Positions 1 through 8,003 of a stretch of DNA of 39,561 bases are shown here, piece by piece. Within the stretch, counting starts at the first letter, position 1; each line of letters opens with the position of its first letter. The DNA lies in NCBI RefSeq assembly GCF_018638295.1, contig NZ_JABTTS010000032.1, positions 73,357-112,917 of the forward strand. Reading direction: 5' to 3'. The notes below the pieces were generated by a model. That model was given only the letters and a program-made list of their open reading frames with translations. It searched no databases and was not told where the DNA came from. Both the position numbers and the translations under genes were made by a program. The DNA is from Streptomyces sp. CHD11. GTDB taxonomy: Bacteria; Actinomycetota; Actinomycetes; Streptomycetales; Streptomycetaceae.

Positions 1-151
<151 letters not shown>

Positions 152-177
152 ACCACACCTCTTCGCCGCGATTCGCC

Positions 178-1026
178 TCAGCTGGTGCTGAGCATCCCCG
201 CCCGCAGCTTCTTCAGCGTCCGGGACAGCAGCCGCGACACGTGCATCTGGGAGCAGCCCAGCCGCTCACCGATCTCCGCCTGCGTCAGCTCCTCCACGAA
301 CCTCCAGTGCACGATCTTCCGCTCGCGCTCGTCGAGGTCGGCGATCATCGGGGCGAGCGCGTGGAAGTCCTCGACCAGTCCCAGTGCGGCGTCCTCGGTG
401 CCGATGAAGTCCGCGAGCACGCTCTCGCCGTCCGGCTCGCTGCCGATGGCGGCGTCCAGCGAGGAGGAGTTGTAGCCGTTGGAGGCGATCCGGGCCTCGT
501 TGACCTCGGCCTCGGTCAGGCTCATCAGCTGGGCGAGTTCGGCGGTCGAGGGCGTACGGCCCAGCCGGCTGCGCAGTTCCTCGGTGGCACGGGCCAGCTG
601 CACCCGGGCCTCCTGAAGGCGCCGCGGCACGTGCACGGACCAGGACGTGTCCCGGAAGAACCGCTTGATCTCACCGACGATGTAGGGGATCGCGAAGGAG
701 GTGAACTCCACTTCGCGGGACAGCTCGAACCGGTCGATCGCCTTGATCAGACCGATCATGCCGACCTGGACGATGTCCTCCATCTCCTCCGGTCCGCGGC
801 TGCGGAACCGGCCGGCCGCGTAGCGGACCAGGGACATGTTCATCTCGATCAGCGTGTTGCGCGCGTACTGGTACTCGTGCGTGCCCTCCTCCAGCTCCGT
901 GAGCCGGCGGAAGAACTGCTTGGACAGCTCGCGTGCGTCCTGGGGCGCGACCTGGCCGGGATCCGCGACCTCCGGCAGCTCGGTCACGCTCTGAGCTCGG
1001 TCCGTCCGCGCCATCGTCGACGTCAC
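178..1026 (-). CDS. RNA polymerase sigma factor, SigB/SigF/SigG family (group 3)
   Basis: This 282-residue protein directs RNA polymerase to stress or developmental promoters. Region 2 is seen around NMSLVRYAAGRF and EDIVQVGMIGLIKAIDRF, followed by the typical FTSFAIPYIVGEIKRFFRD and SVHVPRRLQE. Region 3 follows, then region 4.2 with a helix-turn-helix (LTQAEIGERLGCSQMHVSRLL) near the C-terminus. I chose the GTG at 1026 because GGGAGGG lies six bases upstream. The ATG at 1014 would be too far from it, and the open frame further upstream lacks coding character. No anti-sigma or anti-anti-sigma gene adjoins it here, though the contig breaks just downstream. The family is certain; which paralogue it is cannot be told. 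Confidence 0.93.
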   Translation of the reverse strand: MTSTMARTDRAQSVTELPEVADPGQVAPQDARELSKQFFRRLTELEEGTHEYQYARNTLIEMNMSLVRYAAGRFRSRGPEEMEDIVQVGMIGLIKAIDRFELSREVEFTSFAIPYIVGEIKRFFRDTSWSVHVPRRLQEARVQLARATEELRSRLGRTPSTAELAQLMSLTEAEVNEARIASNGYNSSSLDAAIGSEPDGESVLADFIGTEDAALGLVEDFHALAPMIADLDERERKIVHWRFVEELTQAEIGERLGCSQMHVSRLLSRTLKKLRAGMLSTS

Positions 1027-1079
1027 AGCTAGCCCTCCCAAATCTCTCGGCCCCCGTTCCGGGCGCCGGCTCCACGCTT

Positions 1080-1104
1080 GTACCCCCGTCCGGGCGATGC
1101 ACGC
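1080..1104 (-). promoter_or_regulatory. Candidate SigB-type promoter upstream of the sigma gene
   Basis: On the minus strand GGGTAC (1080-1085) is preceded, after a 15-base spacer, by GCGT (1101-1104). This fits the Streptomyces SigB/SigH-type consensus GNNT-N14-16-GGGTAY. Transcription would begin about 45 bases before the chosen GTG, so the sigma factor may control its own gene. The match is short and no test was possible. Confidence 0.4.
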
Positions 1105-1168
1105 ACCGCCCTTCCGAAACAACCGTACGAAATGCACGGACCACGCTCGCGGAAGGACCCCGCGAAGG

Positions 1169-1300
1169 TCACCGACGACGCTTCCGCACCAGCCGCACGA
1201 GGGAGAAGACAAGGGTGAGCACGGCGCCGACGAGGAGAAACGCCTCCCCCCAGACCGGCAGGTCGACCCCTGCCCCCGGGAAAGCGAGCAACGAACCCAT
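1169..1300 (-). CDS. Small single-pass membrane protein (43 residues), hypothetical
   Basis: An ATG at 1300 opens a 43-codon frame ending in TGA. It lies 10 bases after the acpS stop codon, with GAGG eight bases upstream. The peptide starts MGSLLAFPGAG, has a hydrophobic stretch from about residue 19 to 38 (AFLLVGAVLTLVFSLV) and ends in the basic cluster RLVRKRRR. This topology suggests one membrane span with a cytoplasmic C-terminus. Close spacing suggests co-transcription with acpS. I do not recognise a family. It is too short for most gene callers and could be spurious, but the Shine-Dalgarno site, spacing and amphipathic layout support it. Confidence 0.55.
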   Translation of the reverse strand: MGSLLAFPGAGVDLPVWGEAFLLVGAVLTLVFSLVRLVRKRRR

Positions 1301-1310
1301 GTGACCGGCC

Positions 1311-1682
1311 TCACCCCTCCGCGACGACGACCGCCGAGGCCACCCCGGCGTCGTGACTCAGGGACACGTGCCAGGACCGTACGCCCAGTTCCGCCGCCCG
1401 GGCCGCCACCGTCCCGCTGACCCGCAACCGCGGCTGCCCGCTGTCCTCGCACCACACCTCGACATCGGTCCAGGAGAGCCCGGCCGGCGCGCCCAGCGCC
1501 TTGGCCAGCGCCTCCTTGGCGGCGAACCGTGCGGCGAGGGAGGCCACACCGCGCCGCTCCCCGCTGGGCAGCAGCAGCTCGCTCTCCACGAAGAGCCGCC
1601 GGGCCAGCGCGGGCGTCCGCTCCAGCGACTCCGCGAACCGTTCGATCTCCGCCACGTCGATCCCGACTCCGATGATGCTCAT
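1311..1682 (-). CDS. acpS: Holo-[acyl-carrier-protein] synthase
   Basis: AcpS moves the 4'-phosphopantetheine arm of CoA onto a serine of acyl carrier protein, activating it for fatty-acid synthesis. The 123-residue length is normal for the family. The N-terminal GVGIDVAEIERF carries the Mg-binding Asp9, and RFAAKEALAKALG carries Glu57. The C-terminal WHVSLSHD motif is also present. The start MSIIGVGID at 1682 is the conserved one; an upstream extension is not homologous. The nearby pantothenate kinase gene acts at the start of the CoA pathway that feeds this enzyme. Confidence 0.96.
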   Translation of the reverse strand: MSIIGVGIDVAEIERFAESLERTPALARRLFVESELLLPSGERRGVASLAARFAAKEALAKALGAPAGLSWTDVEVWCEDSGQPRLRVSGTVAARAAELGVRSWHVSLSHDAGVASAVVVAEG

Positions 1683-1734
1683 GCGCAGCACCCTACGAGG
1701 CGGTGCCTCGCACGGTGCCGCTCTCCCGGTGGGA

Positions 1735-1786
1735 CGTCGGGCGCCGGATCGGAGGCGCCGGTTCCCTTGCGCACCGGCGCCCGACG
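1735..1786 (-). other. Nested, mutually exclusive hairpins between glmS and acpS
   Basis: The 281-base gap 1683-1963 lies between two minus-strand genes. Bases 1735-1747 pair perfectly with 1774-1786 (13 bp). A second perfect stem pairs 1754-1762 with 1773-1781 (9 bp) and shares the right arm, so only one can form. The arms all contain GGCGCCGG or its complement. This could be the glmS terminator or an attenuator ahead of acpS. No clear promoter was seen in the rest of the gap. Confidence 0.5.
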
Positions 1787-1963
1787 GGCGGACGGGTGCC
1801 CGCCGCACGACCCCTCACGCCCGTTTTCACCCTTTCCCCCTCTTTCTCCCTCGTACGGCACAGCAAGGCCCCGGCGACATGAGGCGGTTTCCAGGGGCCC
1901 TCACCACCCGTCGCCCGGGCCTGCCGGCGATACCAGCGGCCGCGCCGGACGGGCCGGCACGGC

Positions 1964-3811
1964 CTACTCCACGGTCACCGACTTCGCCAGGTTCCGGGGC
2001 TGATCCACCTCGTTCCCCCGCGCCGTGGCCAGCTCGCAGGCGAAGACCTGCAGCGGCACCGTCGCCACCAGCGGCTGGAGCAGCGTGGGGGTGACCGGGA
2101 CGCGGATCAGGTGGTCCGCGTACGGCACCACCGCCTCGTCGCCCTCCTCCGCGATGACGATCGTGCGGGCACCGCGCGCCCGGATCTCCTGGATGTTGGA
2201 GACGATCTTGTCGTGGAGCACCGACCGCCCGCGCGGCGAGGGGACGACGACCACCACCGGCAGGTCGTCCTCGATCAGCGCGATCGGCCCGTGCTTCAGC
2301 TCACCCGCAGCGAAGCCCTCCGCGTGCATGTAGGCGAGCTCCTTCAGTTTCAGGGCCCCCTCCAGGGCCACCGGGTAGCCCACATGGCGTCCGAGGAACA
2401 GCACCGTGTTCTTCGCCGCCAGCGACCGGGCCAGCTCCCGTACCGGCTCCATGGTCTCCAGGACGCGGTCCACCGCACCGGAGACGGAGGACAGGTCCCG
2501 CACCACCGCGCGGATCTCGTCGGCCCACTGGGTGCCCCGCACCTGGCCCAGGTACAGGGCGACCAGGTAGCAGGCGACGAGCTGCGTCAGGAACGCCTTC
2601 GTGGAGGCGACGGCCACCTCCGGCCCGGCGTGCGTGTACAGCACCGCGTCCGACTCGCGCGGGATCGTGGAGCCGTTGGTGTTGCAGATCGCGAGGACCT
2701 TGGCGCCCTGCTCGCGGGCGTGCCGCAGCGCCATCAGCGTGTCCATGGTCTCGCCGGACTGGGAGACGGCGATGACCAGGGTCTGCTGGTCGAGGATCGG
2801 GTCCCGGTAGCGGAACTCGCTCGCCAGTTCCACCTCACACGGCAGCCGCGTCCAGTGCTCGATGGCGTACTTGGCGATCAGCCCGGCGTGGAAGGCGGTA
2901 CCGCAGGCGACGATGACGACCTTGTCGACCTCGCGCAGCACGCCCGCCGGGATCCGGACCTCGTCCAGCGTCAGCGAGCCCGCCCCGTCGATCCGGCCCA
3001 GCAGCGTGTCGGCGACGGCCTTCGGCTGCTCGGCGATCTCCTTGAGCATGAAGTAGTCGTAGCCGCCCTTCTCGGCGGCGGAGGCGTCCCAGTCGACGTG
3101 GTACGCGCGGACATCGGCCGCGTCCCCGTGGAAGTCGGTGACGGTGACCGCGTCGCGGCGCACCTCGACGACCTGGTCCTGACCCAGCTCGACGGCGTCC
3201 CGGGTGTGCGCGATGAACGCGGCCACGTCCGAGGCGAGGAACGCCTCCCCCTCCCCCACGCCCACCACCAGCGGCGAGTTGCGGCGCGCGCCGACGACCA
3301 CGTCCGGTTCGTCGGCGTGGACGGCCACCAGGGTGAACGCGCCCTCCAGACGCCGGCACACCAGCCGCATCGCCTCGGCGAGATCCGCGCAGCCGGAGAA
3401 CTCCTCGGCGAGCAGATGGGCGACGACTTCGGTGTCCGTCTCGGAGCGGAGTTCATGGCCGCGCTCGGCCAACTCCTCACGCAGCGCGGCGAAGTTCTCG
3501 ATGATGCCGTTGTGGACGACGGCGACGCGGCCCGCGTTGTCGAGGTGCGGATGGGCGTTGGCGTCGGTCGGACCGCCGTGGGTGGCCCAACGGGTGTGGC
3601 CGATCCCGGTCGTCCCGGCCGGCAGCGGCCGGTCGGCCAGCTCCTTCTCCAGGTTGACCAGCTTCCCGGCCTTCTTCGCCGTGGCCAGCCCGCCGTCGGC
3701 CTGCACGGCGACACCCGCCGAGTCGTAGCCCCGGTACTCCAGTCGCTTCAGTCCGGCCGTCACGACGTCCAGCGCCGACTGCGGCCCCACGTATCCCACG
3801 ATTCCGCACAT
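1964..3811 (-). CDS. glmS: Glutamine-fructose-6-phosphate aminotransferase (isomerizing)
   Basis: GlmS converts fructose-6-phosphate and glutamine to glucosamine-6-phosphate, the first step to UDP-GlcNAc for peptidoglycan. The 615-residue length is typical of Streptomyces. The class II amidotransferase domain begins MCGIVGYVG, with the catalytic cysteine at position 2, and includes GIGHTRWATHG and HNGIIEN. Two SIS sugar-isomerase domains follow (for example CGTAFHAG, SQSGETMDTL and FLGRHVGYPVALEGALKLKE), and the protein ends NLAKSVTVE. The start is fixed by the obligatory Cys2. No Shine-Dalgarno site is evident, and a -10-like hexamer lies seven bases before the ATG, so the message may be leaderless. 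No glmS ribozyme was seen. Confidence 0.98.
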   Translation of the reverse strand: MCGIVGYVGPQSALDVVTAGLKRLEYRGYDSAGVAVQADGGLATAKKAGKLVNLEKELADRPLPAGTTGIGHTRWATHGGPTDANAHPHLDNAGRVAVVHNGIIENFAALREELAERGHELRSETDTEVVAHLLAEEFSGCADLAEAMRLVCRRLEGAFTLVAVHADEPDVVVGARRNSPLVVGVGEGEAFLASDVAAFIAHTRDAVELGQDQVVEVRRDAVTVTDFHGDAADVRAYHVDWDASAAEKGGYDYFMLKEIAEQPKAVADTLLGRIDGAGSLTLDEVRIPAGVLREVDKVVIVACGTAFHAGLIAKYAIEHWTRLPCEVELASEFRYRDPILDQQTLVIAVSQSGETMDTLMALRHAREQGAKVLAICNTNGSTIPRESDAVLYTHAGPEVAVASTKAFLTQLVACYLVALYLGQVRGTQWADEIRAVVRDLSSVSGAVDRVLETMEPVRELARSLAAKNTVLFLGRHVGYPVALEGALKLKELAYMHAEGFAAGELKHGPIALIEDDLPVVVVVPSPRGRSVLHDKIVSNIQEIRARGARTIVIAEEGDEAVVPYADHLIRVPVTPTLLQPLVATVPLQVFACELATARGNEVDQPRNLAKSVTVE

Positions 3812-3818
3812 ACCCGGC

Positions 3819-3824
3819 AGCCTA
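3819..3824 (-). promoter_or_regulatory. -10 hexamer for a probably leaderless glmS transcript
   Basis: TAGGCT on the minus strand resembles the Streptomyces housekeeping -10 (TAGRRT) and ends seven bases before the glmS ATG, which would put the transcription start at the start codon. I found no convincing -35 box. Confidence 0.4.
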
Positions 3825-3872
3825 CGGTCCGTCAGCCGCCACAAACGGCCACCGCGTGCCCGAAATCGGAAA

Positions 3873-3911
3873 TTCCCACCGGCGCACGAAGGCCTCGGGC
3901 ACCGGTGGGAA
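3873..3911 (-). terminator. Hairpin terminator after the lipoprotein gene
   Basis: TTCCCACCGG (3873-3882) pairs perfectly with CCGGTGGGAA (3902-3911), giving a 10-bp stem that starts 16 bases past the lipoprotein stop. On the minus strand it is followed by a short T-rich stretch (AATTTCC). It separates the lipoprotein gene from glmS. Confidence 0.7.
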
Positions 3912-3927
3912 CGGAACGCGGGATGCG

Positions 3928-4707
3928 TCAGGCGAGCTTGCCGAGCTGGGCGTCGGAGACAGCCGTCGGGAAGTCGAAGTCCTCGCCGGTGGCGGCAGAG
4001 GCGAAGTTGGTGACGGTGAAGGAGGCGACGGTGGCGCCCTTGCGGGCGACGACCAGCTTCATGGGCGCCTTCACGCCTTCCTCCGCGGCCAGGGTCGCCG
4101 TGATCGCGACCGTCTCGTCGCCGCCGGACGCCTGGGTCTTCTCGACCTCCAGGATCTTGAACGGCTCGCCCATCGCGTCATAGGCGAAGCCTCCGGCGCA
4201 CGTGCCGACGGCGGCGTCCACGTCCTTGATGACCTGCTCGGCGCCGCCGTCCTCGTAGGAGGCGAGCGTGACGATCATCTTGTTCACGTCGAGGCCGGCG
4301 AGCAGCGCGTCCTCGGGGCTGACATCAGCGGCCGGCTTCTGCGGCTCGCTCGTCCAGGCCCGCTTCACCGTGGCGGCCGGCGAGCCGGCGGGCACGCTCA
4401 TCTGCAGGTGGGCGAGCGGCTGGCAGGCCGCGTCCGCCGCCTTGACCTTGTCCGCGGCGACATCTTCCGCGGCGGGGACCTTCGTCACCTTGCCGTCCTT
4501 GACGTCCGACTGCGCGAGCACGGCCTTCTCCAGCTCGGCGGCGGTGAGCGCCTTACCCGCCGGCGCGGCGGAAGCGGTCGCGTCGGCCTTGCCCTTGCCC
4601 TCGCCGGACTTGTCCTCGTCACCGGAGCCACCGCAGCCGGTGACCAGCAGGGCGAACGTGACAGCGGAAGCGGCGAGCAGCGTACGGCGGACGGGGCTGG
4701 TTCTCAC
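3928..4707 (-). CDS. Putative secreted lipoprotein
   Basis: This 259-residue protein has a basic N-terminus and a hydrophobic stretch ending in the lipobox LLVTGC, so it should be lipid-anchored on the outer face of the membrane. A low-complexity acidic and alanine-rich linker follows (GDEDKSGEGKGK). The rest is a soluble domain of about 200 residues with conserved-looking cysteines (DAACQPL, VGTCAGG), which resembles the many sensor-like lipoproteins of Streptomyces. The GTG at 4707 is chosen because it places basic residues directly before the signal core; a longer upstream frame would bury the signal. The molecular function is unknown. Confidence 0.8.
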   Translation of the reverse strand: MRTSPVRRTLLAASAVTFALLVTGCGGSGDEDKSGEGKGKADATASAAPAGKALTAAELEKAVLAQSDVKDGKVTKVPAAEDVAADKVKAADAACQPLAHLQMSVPAGSPAATVKRAWTSEPQKPAADVSPEDALLAGLDVNKMIVTLASYEDGGAEQVIKDVDAAVGTCAGGFAYDAMGEPFKILEVEKTQASGGDETVAITATLAAEEGVKAPMKLVVARKGATVASFTVTNFASAATGEDFDFPTAVSDAQLGKLA

Positions 4708-4806
4708 GGGTGACTCTTTCTCGAAGGCGCGGACGAGATCCGCGGCACATTTCCCGCACTGTAAACACAGCTCCACCAGAAATGATCACCAGATCGCCCC
4801 CTCGGA

Positions 4807-4836
4807 TCCCTACCGTGATCCACGCGTGATCTGCAA
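4807..4836 (-). promoter_or_regulatory. Candidate promoter of the lipoprotein gene
   Basis: On the minus strand TTGCAG (4831-4836) and TAGGGA (4807-4812) are separated by 18 bases, close to the Streptomyces housekeeping consensus. It lies about 100 bases upstream of the lipoprotein GTG, in the divergent gap shared with coaA. Confidence 0.45.
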
Positions 4837-4918
4837 GGAGTACGGCAGGGGTCCCGCGGGCGAACGAGCGTGACGCAGCCCACCTGTCGCCCCGTTCGAA
4901 CTCCGTTAACAATGGACT

Positions 4919-5908
4919 GTGATCTATCCGGTCTCCTCGATCCCCCGGAGCGCCCACCGGCATCGGCCGGAGGCGACTCCCTACGTCGACCTCACCCGCG
5001 CCGAATGGAGCGCGCTGCGCGAGAAGACTCCGCTGCCGCTGTCCGCGGCGGAGGTCGAACAACTGCGCGGACTCGGTGACGTCATCGACCTCGACGAGGT
5101 GCGGGACATCTACCTGCCGCTGTCCCGGCTGCTCAACCTCTACGTCGGTGCCACCGCCGGTCTCCGCAGCGCGCTGAACACCTTCCTCGGTGAGCAGGGC
5201 TCCCAGTCGGGCACACCCTTCGTCATAGGGGTCGCCGGCTCCGTCGCCGTCGGCAAGTCCACGGTCGCCCGCCTGCTCCGTGCCCTGCTGTCGCGCTGGC
5301 CCGAGCATCCACGGGTGGAGCTGGTCACCACGGACGGCTTCCTGCTGCCGACCGAGAAGCTCCAGGAACGCGGGCTGATGTCGCGCAAGGGCTTCCCCGA
5401 GTCCTACGACCGCCGCGCGCTCACCCGCTTCGTCGCCGACATCAAGGCGGGCAAGGGCGAGGTCACCGCGCCCGTCTACTCCCACCTGATCTATGACATC
5501 GTGCCGGGCGAGAAGCTCACCGTGCGCCGTCCGGACATCCTGATCGTCGAGGGCCTCAACGTCCTCCAGCCTGCCCTGCCCGGCCAGGACGGCCGCACAC
5601 GCGTGGGCCTCGCCGACTACTTCGACTTCAGCGTGTACGTCGACGCCCGCGCCGAGGACATCGAGCGCTGGTACCTCAACCGCTTCAAGCGGCTGCGCGA
5701 GACCGCGTTCCAGGACCCGTCCTCGTACTTCCGCAAGTACACGCAGGTCTCCGAGGACGAGGCCCTCGACTACGCCCGCACGATGTGGCGGACGATCAAC
5801 AAGCCGAACCTCGTGGAGAACATCGCCCCCACCCGGGGCCGGGCCGCCCTGATCCTGCGCAAGGGCCCGGACCACAAGGTCCAGCGCCTCAGCCTGCGCA
5901 AGCTGTAA
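4919..5908 (+). CDS. coaA: Pantothenate kinase type I
   Basis: CoaA phosphorylates pantothenate with ATP in the first, usually rate-limiting step of CoA synthesis. The 329-residue length is usual for Streptomyces, a little longer than E. coli CoaA. The P-loop GSVAVGKS spans residues 107-114. TTDGFLLP, RKGFPESYD and the family motif YSHLIYDIVP follow, with DILIVEGLNVLQ after them. The GTG at 4919 is used. A TAACAA hexamer ends six bases before it and there is no good Shine-Dalgarno site, so translation may be leaderless. It is the only plus-strand gene between the sigma factor and rplM, divergent from the lipoprotein gene and convergent with glmM. Confidence 0.97.
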   Translation: MIYPVSSIPRSAHRHRPEATPYVDLTRAEWSALREKTPLPLSAAEVEQLRGLGDVIDLDEVRDIYLPLSRLLNLYVGATAGLRSALNTFLGEQGSQSGTPFVIGVAGSVAVGKSTVARLLRALLSRWPEHPRVELVTTDGFLLPTEKLQERGLMSRKGFPESYDRRALTRFVADIKAGKGEVTAPVYSHLIYDIVPGEKLTVRRPDILIVEGLNVLQPALPGQDGRTRVGLADYFDFSVYVDARAEDIERWYLNRFKRLRETAFQDPSSYFRKYTQVSEDEALDYARTMWRTINKPNLVENIAPTRGRAALILRKGPDHKVQRLSLRKL

Positions 5909-6336
5909 GGGCTCCCCCGGGGCCGACAGGGCCCTCCGGCCGGGGTGTACAGCCAGGCAGAGGCCGCTACTCGGCCCGGTGCTTCATGGGTCACCCGGTT
6001 CCAGCGCTGGGCGGGGGGAGTGCTGCACAACCCGGGTGCCGCGCCCCGGCGGCACGACTGCCCGCGGCCGGCGAGGGGTCGCGCGGCGGGAAGGGGACGG
6101 GGCGGGGGTGCCCGCCCGCAGCGACTGGCGCGTCAACACCCCAGCCCTGCCGAATGACCGATTCCGCGCCGGTCCGAGGACGGACACCTCGACCCGACCC
6201 CGACCCACCCACCGCCCCTGGGCGCTACGCCCACCCCCACCGAATCGAAAGCTGCGCCGCAGGCATACATCCCGCACCCCCACCGGACAGCCACCGGCGC
6301 ACCCGCACCACCGCCGAACAGCCTCCGCGCCGCCGG
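5909..6336. other. Gap between the convergent genes coaA and glmM
   Basis: These 428 bases separate the 3' ends of coaA and glmM. A GC-rich imperfect inverted repeat (CCCCGG near 5915 and CCGGGG near 5940) directly follows the coaA stop and may be its terminator. No frame here shows convincing protein character, and I see no RNA gene. Confidence 0.4.
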
Positions 6337-7695
6337 CTATCCCAGCGCCGACTTCACCGCGTCCGCCAGCCGCCCCGCCACCGACCGCGCCTGGTCGATG
6401 TCCGCGGCCTCGACCATGACGCGGACCAGCGGTTCCGTCCCCGAGGGCCGCAGGAGCACACGCCCCGTCTCGCCCAGCTCCCGTTCCGCCTCACCCACCG
6501 CTGCGGCGAGCTCCGCGGAGGTCCGCACCCGGGACCTGTCCACATCCGGGACGTTGATGAGCACCTGCGGCAGACGCGACATCACCGACGCCAGCTCCCG
6601 CAGCGGACGCCCGCTCCCCGCGACGCGCGCCGCGAGCAGCAGCCCGGTCAGCGTGCCGTCACCGGTCGTCGCGTGGTCGAGGATGATGACGTGCCCGGAC
6701 TGCTCGCCCCCGAGGGCGTAGCCCCCGTTCTTCATCTCCTCCAGCACGTACCGGTCCCCGACAGCGGTCTGCACCAGCTGGATGCCCTCCCGCTCCATCG
6801 CCAGCTTGAAGCCGAGATTGGACATCACCGTCGCGACGACGGTGTCGGACCGCAGCGCGGACCGCTCCCGCATCGCCAGCGCCAGCACCGCGAGGATCTG
6901 GTCGCCGTCGACCTCCTCACCGGTGTGGTCCACGGCCAGGCACCGGTCGGCGTCACCGTCGTGGGCGATCCCCAGCGCGGCCCCGTGCTCGACGACCGCG
7001 GCCTTCAGCAGGCCGAGGTGGGTCGAGCCGCACCCGTCGTTGATGTTGAGCCCGTCCGGCTCGGCACCGATCGTGATGACCTCGGCCCCGGCCCGGGTGA
7101 ACGCCTCCGGCGACACCTTCGCGGCGGCACCGTGCGCCTCGTCGAGGACGATCTTCAGCCCGTCCAGCCGGTTCGGGAGCACGCCGACGAGGTGGGCGAC
7201 GTAGGTGTCGAGCCCTTCCCCGTAGTCCCGCACACGACCGACGCCGGCCCCGGTCGGGCGGTCCCAGGGGGCGCCGGTGCGGTGCTCCTCGTACACGGAC
7301 TCGATCCGGTTCTCCAGTTCGTCGGCGAGTTTGTGACCGCCGCGGGCGAAGAACTTGACGCCGTTGTCCGGCATGGCGTTGTGGCTGGCGGAGAGCATGA
7401 CACCGAGGTCGGCGCGGAGGGCACCGGTGAGGTGTGCCACCGCGGGTGTCGGCAGCACTCCGACCCGCAGGACATCCACGCCCGCGCTCGCCAGGCCCGC
7501 GACCACGGCGGCTTCCAGGAACTCCCCGGACGCGCGCGGATCACGTCCGACCACGGCGGTGGGCCGGTGCCCTTCGAACGTGCCCGCCTCGGCCAGTACG
7601 TGCGCGGCGGCGACGGACAGGCCGAGCGCCATTTCCGCCGTCAGGTCCGCGTTGGCGACACCGCGCACACCGTCCGTGCCGAAGAGTCGTCCCAC
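6337..7695 (-). CDS. glmM: Phosphoglucosamine mutase
   Basis: GlmM interconverts glucosamine-6-phosphate and glucosamine-1-phosphate, the step after GlmS on the way to UDP-GlcNAc. The 452-residue protein starts GRLFGTDGVRGVAN and carries the phosphoserine loop LSASHN with Ser104. The metal-binding loop HDGDADR, the sugar-binding GEQSGH and the phosphate-binding RPSGTEPLVRVM are also present. I chose the GTG at 7695 because a perfect AGGAGG lies four bases upstream; the longer upstream frame is not homologous. It lies downstream of rplM-rpsI but is separated from it by a strong terminator. Confidence 0.97.
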   Translation of the reverse strand: MGRLFGTDGVRGVANADLTAEMALGLSVAAAHVLAEAGTFEGHRPTAVVGRDPRASGEFLEAAVVAGLASAGVDVLRVGVLPTPAVAHLTGALRADLGVMLSASHNAMPDNGVKFFARGGHKLADELENRIESVYEEHRTGAPWDRPTGAGVGRVRDYGEGLDTYVAHLVGVLPNRLDGLKIVLDEAHGAAAKVSPEAFTRAGAEVITIGAEPDGLNINDGCGSTHLGLLKAAVVEHGAALGIAHDGDADRCLAVDHTGEEVDGDQILAVLALAMRERSALRSDTVVATVMSNLGFKLAMEREGIQLVQTAVGDRYVLEEMKNGGYALGGEQSGHVIILDHATTGDGTLTGLLLAARVAGSGRPLRELASVMSRLPQVLINVPDVDRSRVRTSAELAAAVGEAERELGETGRVLLRPSGTEPLVRVMVEAADIDQARSVAGRLADAVKSALG

Positions 7696-7839
7696 TTGTC
7701 CTCCTGAAGAAGCGTCAGTATGAAAAGCCGAACCAGGGGTTCCGCCGAGGCGTTGGACCCACCTGTACGGCCGACGGTTGCGCCACTGACGAAGCTTGTG
7801 ATGTGTTCGACGGTCGCAAGGCGAGTGCGGCTCCGCATC

Positions 7840-7869
7840 CCGGGCGTTCACCATGAGGACAACGCCCGG
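7840..7869 (-). other. Hairpin in the glmM 5' leader region
   Basis: CCGGGCGTT (7840-7848) pairs perfectly with AACGCCCGG (7861-7869) around a 12-base loop. It is about 145 bases before the glmM start, inside the 244-base gap. Its role is unknown. Confidence 0.4.
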
Positions 7870-7913
7870 CCATCCGACCATCCGATCACATTAGCGTTTG
7901 AGCGCCTTGTGAC

Positions 7914-7943
7914 GTTATACGCCCACGGCAGTAAATAGACGAA
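7914..7943 (-). promoter_or_regulatory. Weak candidate promoter for glmM
   Basis: On the minus strand TATAAC (7914-7919) is preceded after 18 bases by TTCGTC (7938-7943). The -10 is good and the -35 poor. The -35 overlaps the distal arm of the rpsI terminator. Confidence 0.3.
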
Positions 7944-7981
7944 CGCCCCGGCAGCACTGTGGCGTGCCGCCGGGGCGTTCG
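7940..7981 (-). terminator. Rho-independent-type terminator of rplM-rpsI
   Basis: A 13-bp perfect stem (7940-7952 with 7969-7981) begins 22 bases after the rpsI stop. On the minus strand it is followed by TCTATTTAC. Partial pairing inside the loop (GCAC with GTGC) could extend it. It is one of the clearest terminators in the window. Confidence 0.8.
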
Positions 7982-8003
7982 GAGTACGCGCGAGCGCCTG
8001 GGA

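Noticed and set aside
1027..1455. N-terminal extension of the sigma factor frame
   Set aside because: It continues upstream without a Shine-Dalgarno site, overlaps acpS and the small membrane frame, and has no sigma-like sequence. The GTG at 1026 is well placed.
3812..3927. A glmS ribozyme or riboswitch before glmS
   Set aside because: The gap is too short, and the only structure is a terminator hairpin for the upstream gene.
2111..4183. Long plus-strand frame opposite glmS
   Set aside because: It is the antisense shadow of glmS and the lipoprotein, which is common in high-GC DNA. The glmS frame has full domain evidence.
5785..7707. Long plus-strand frame across the coaA end and glmM
   Set aside because: It is antisense to glmM, has no domain similarity and shows shadow-frame composition.
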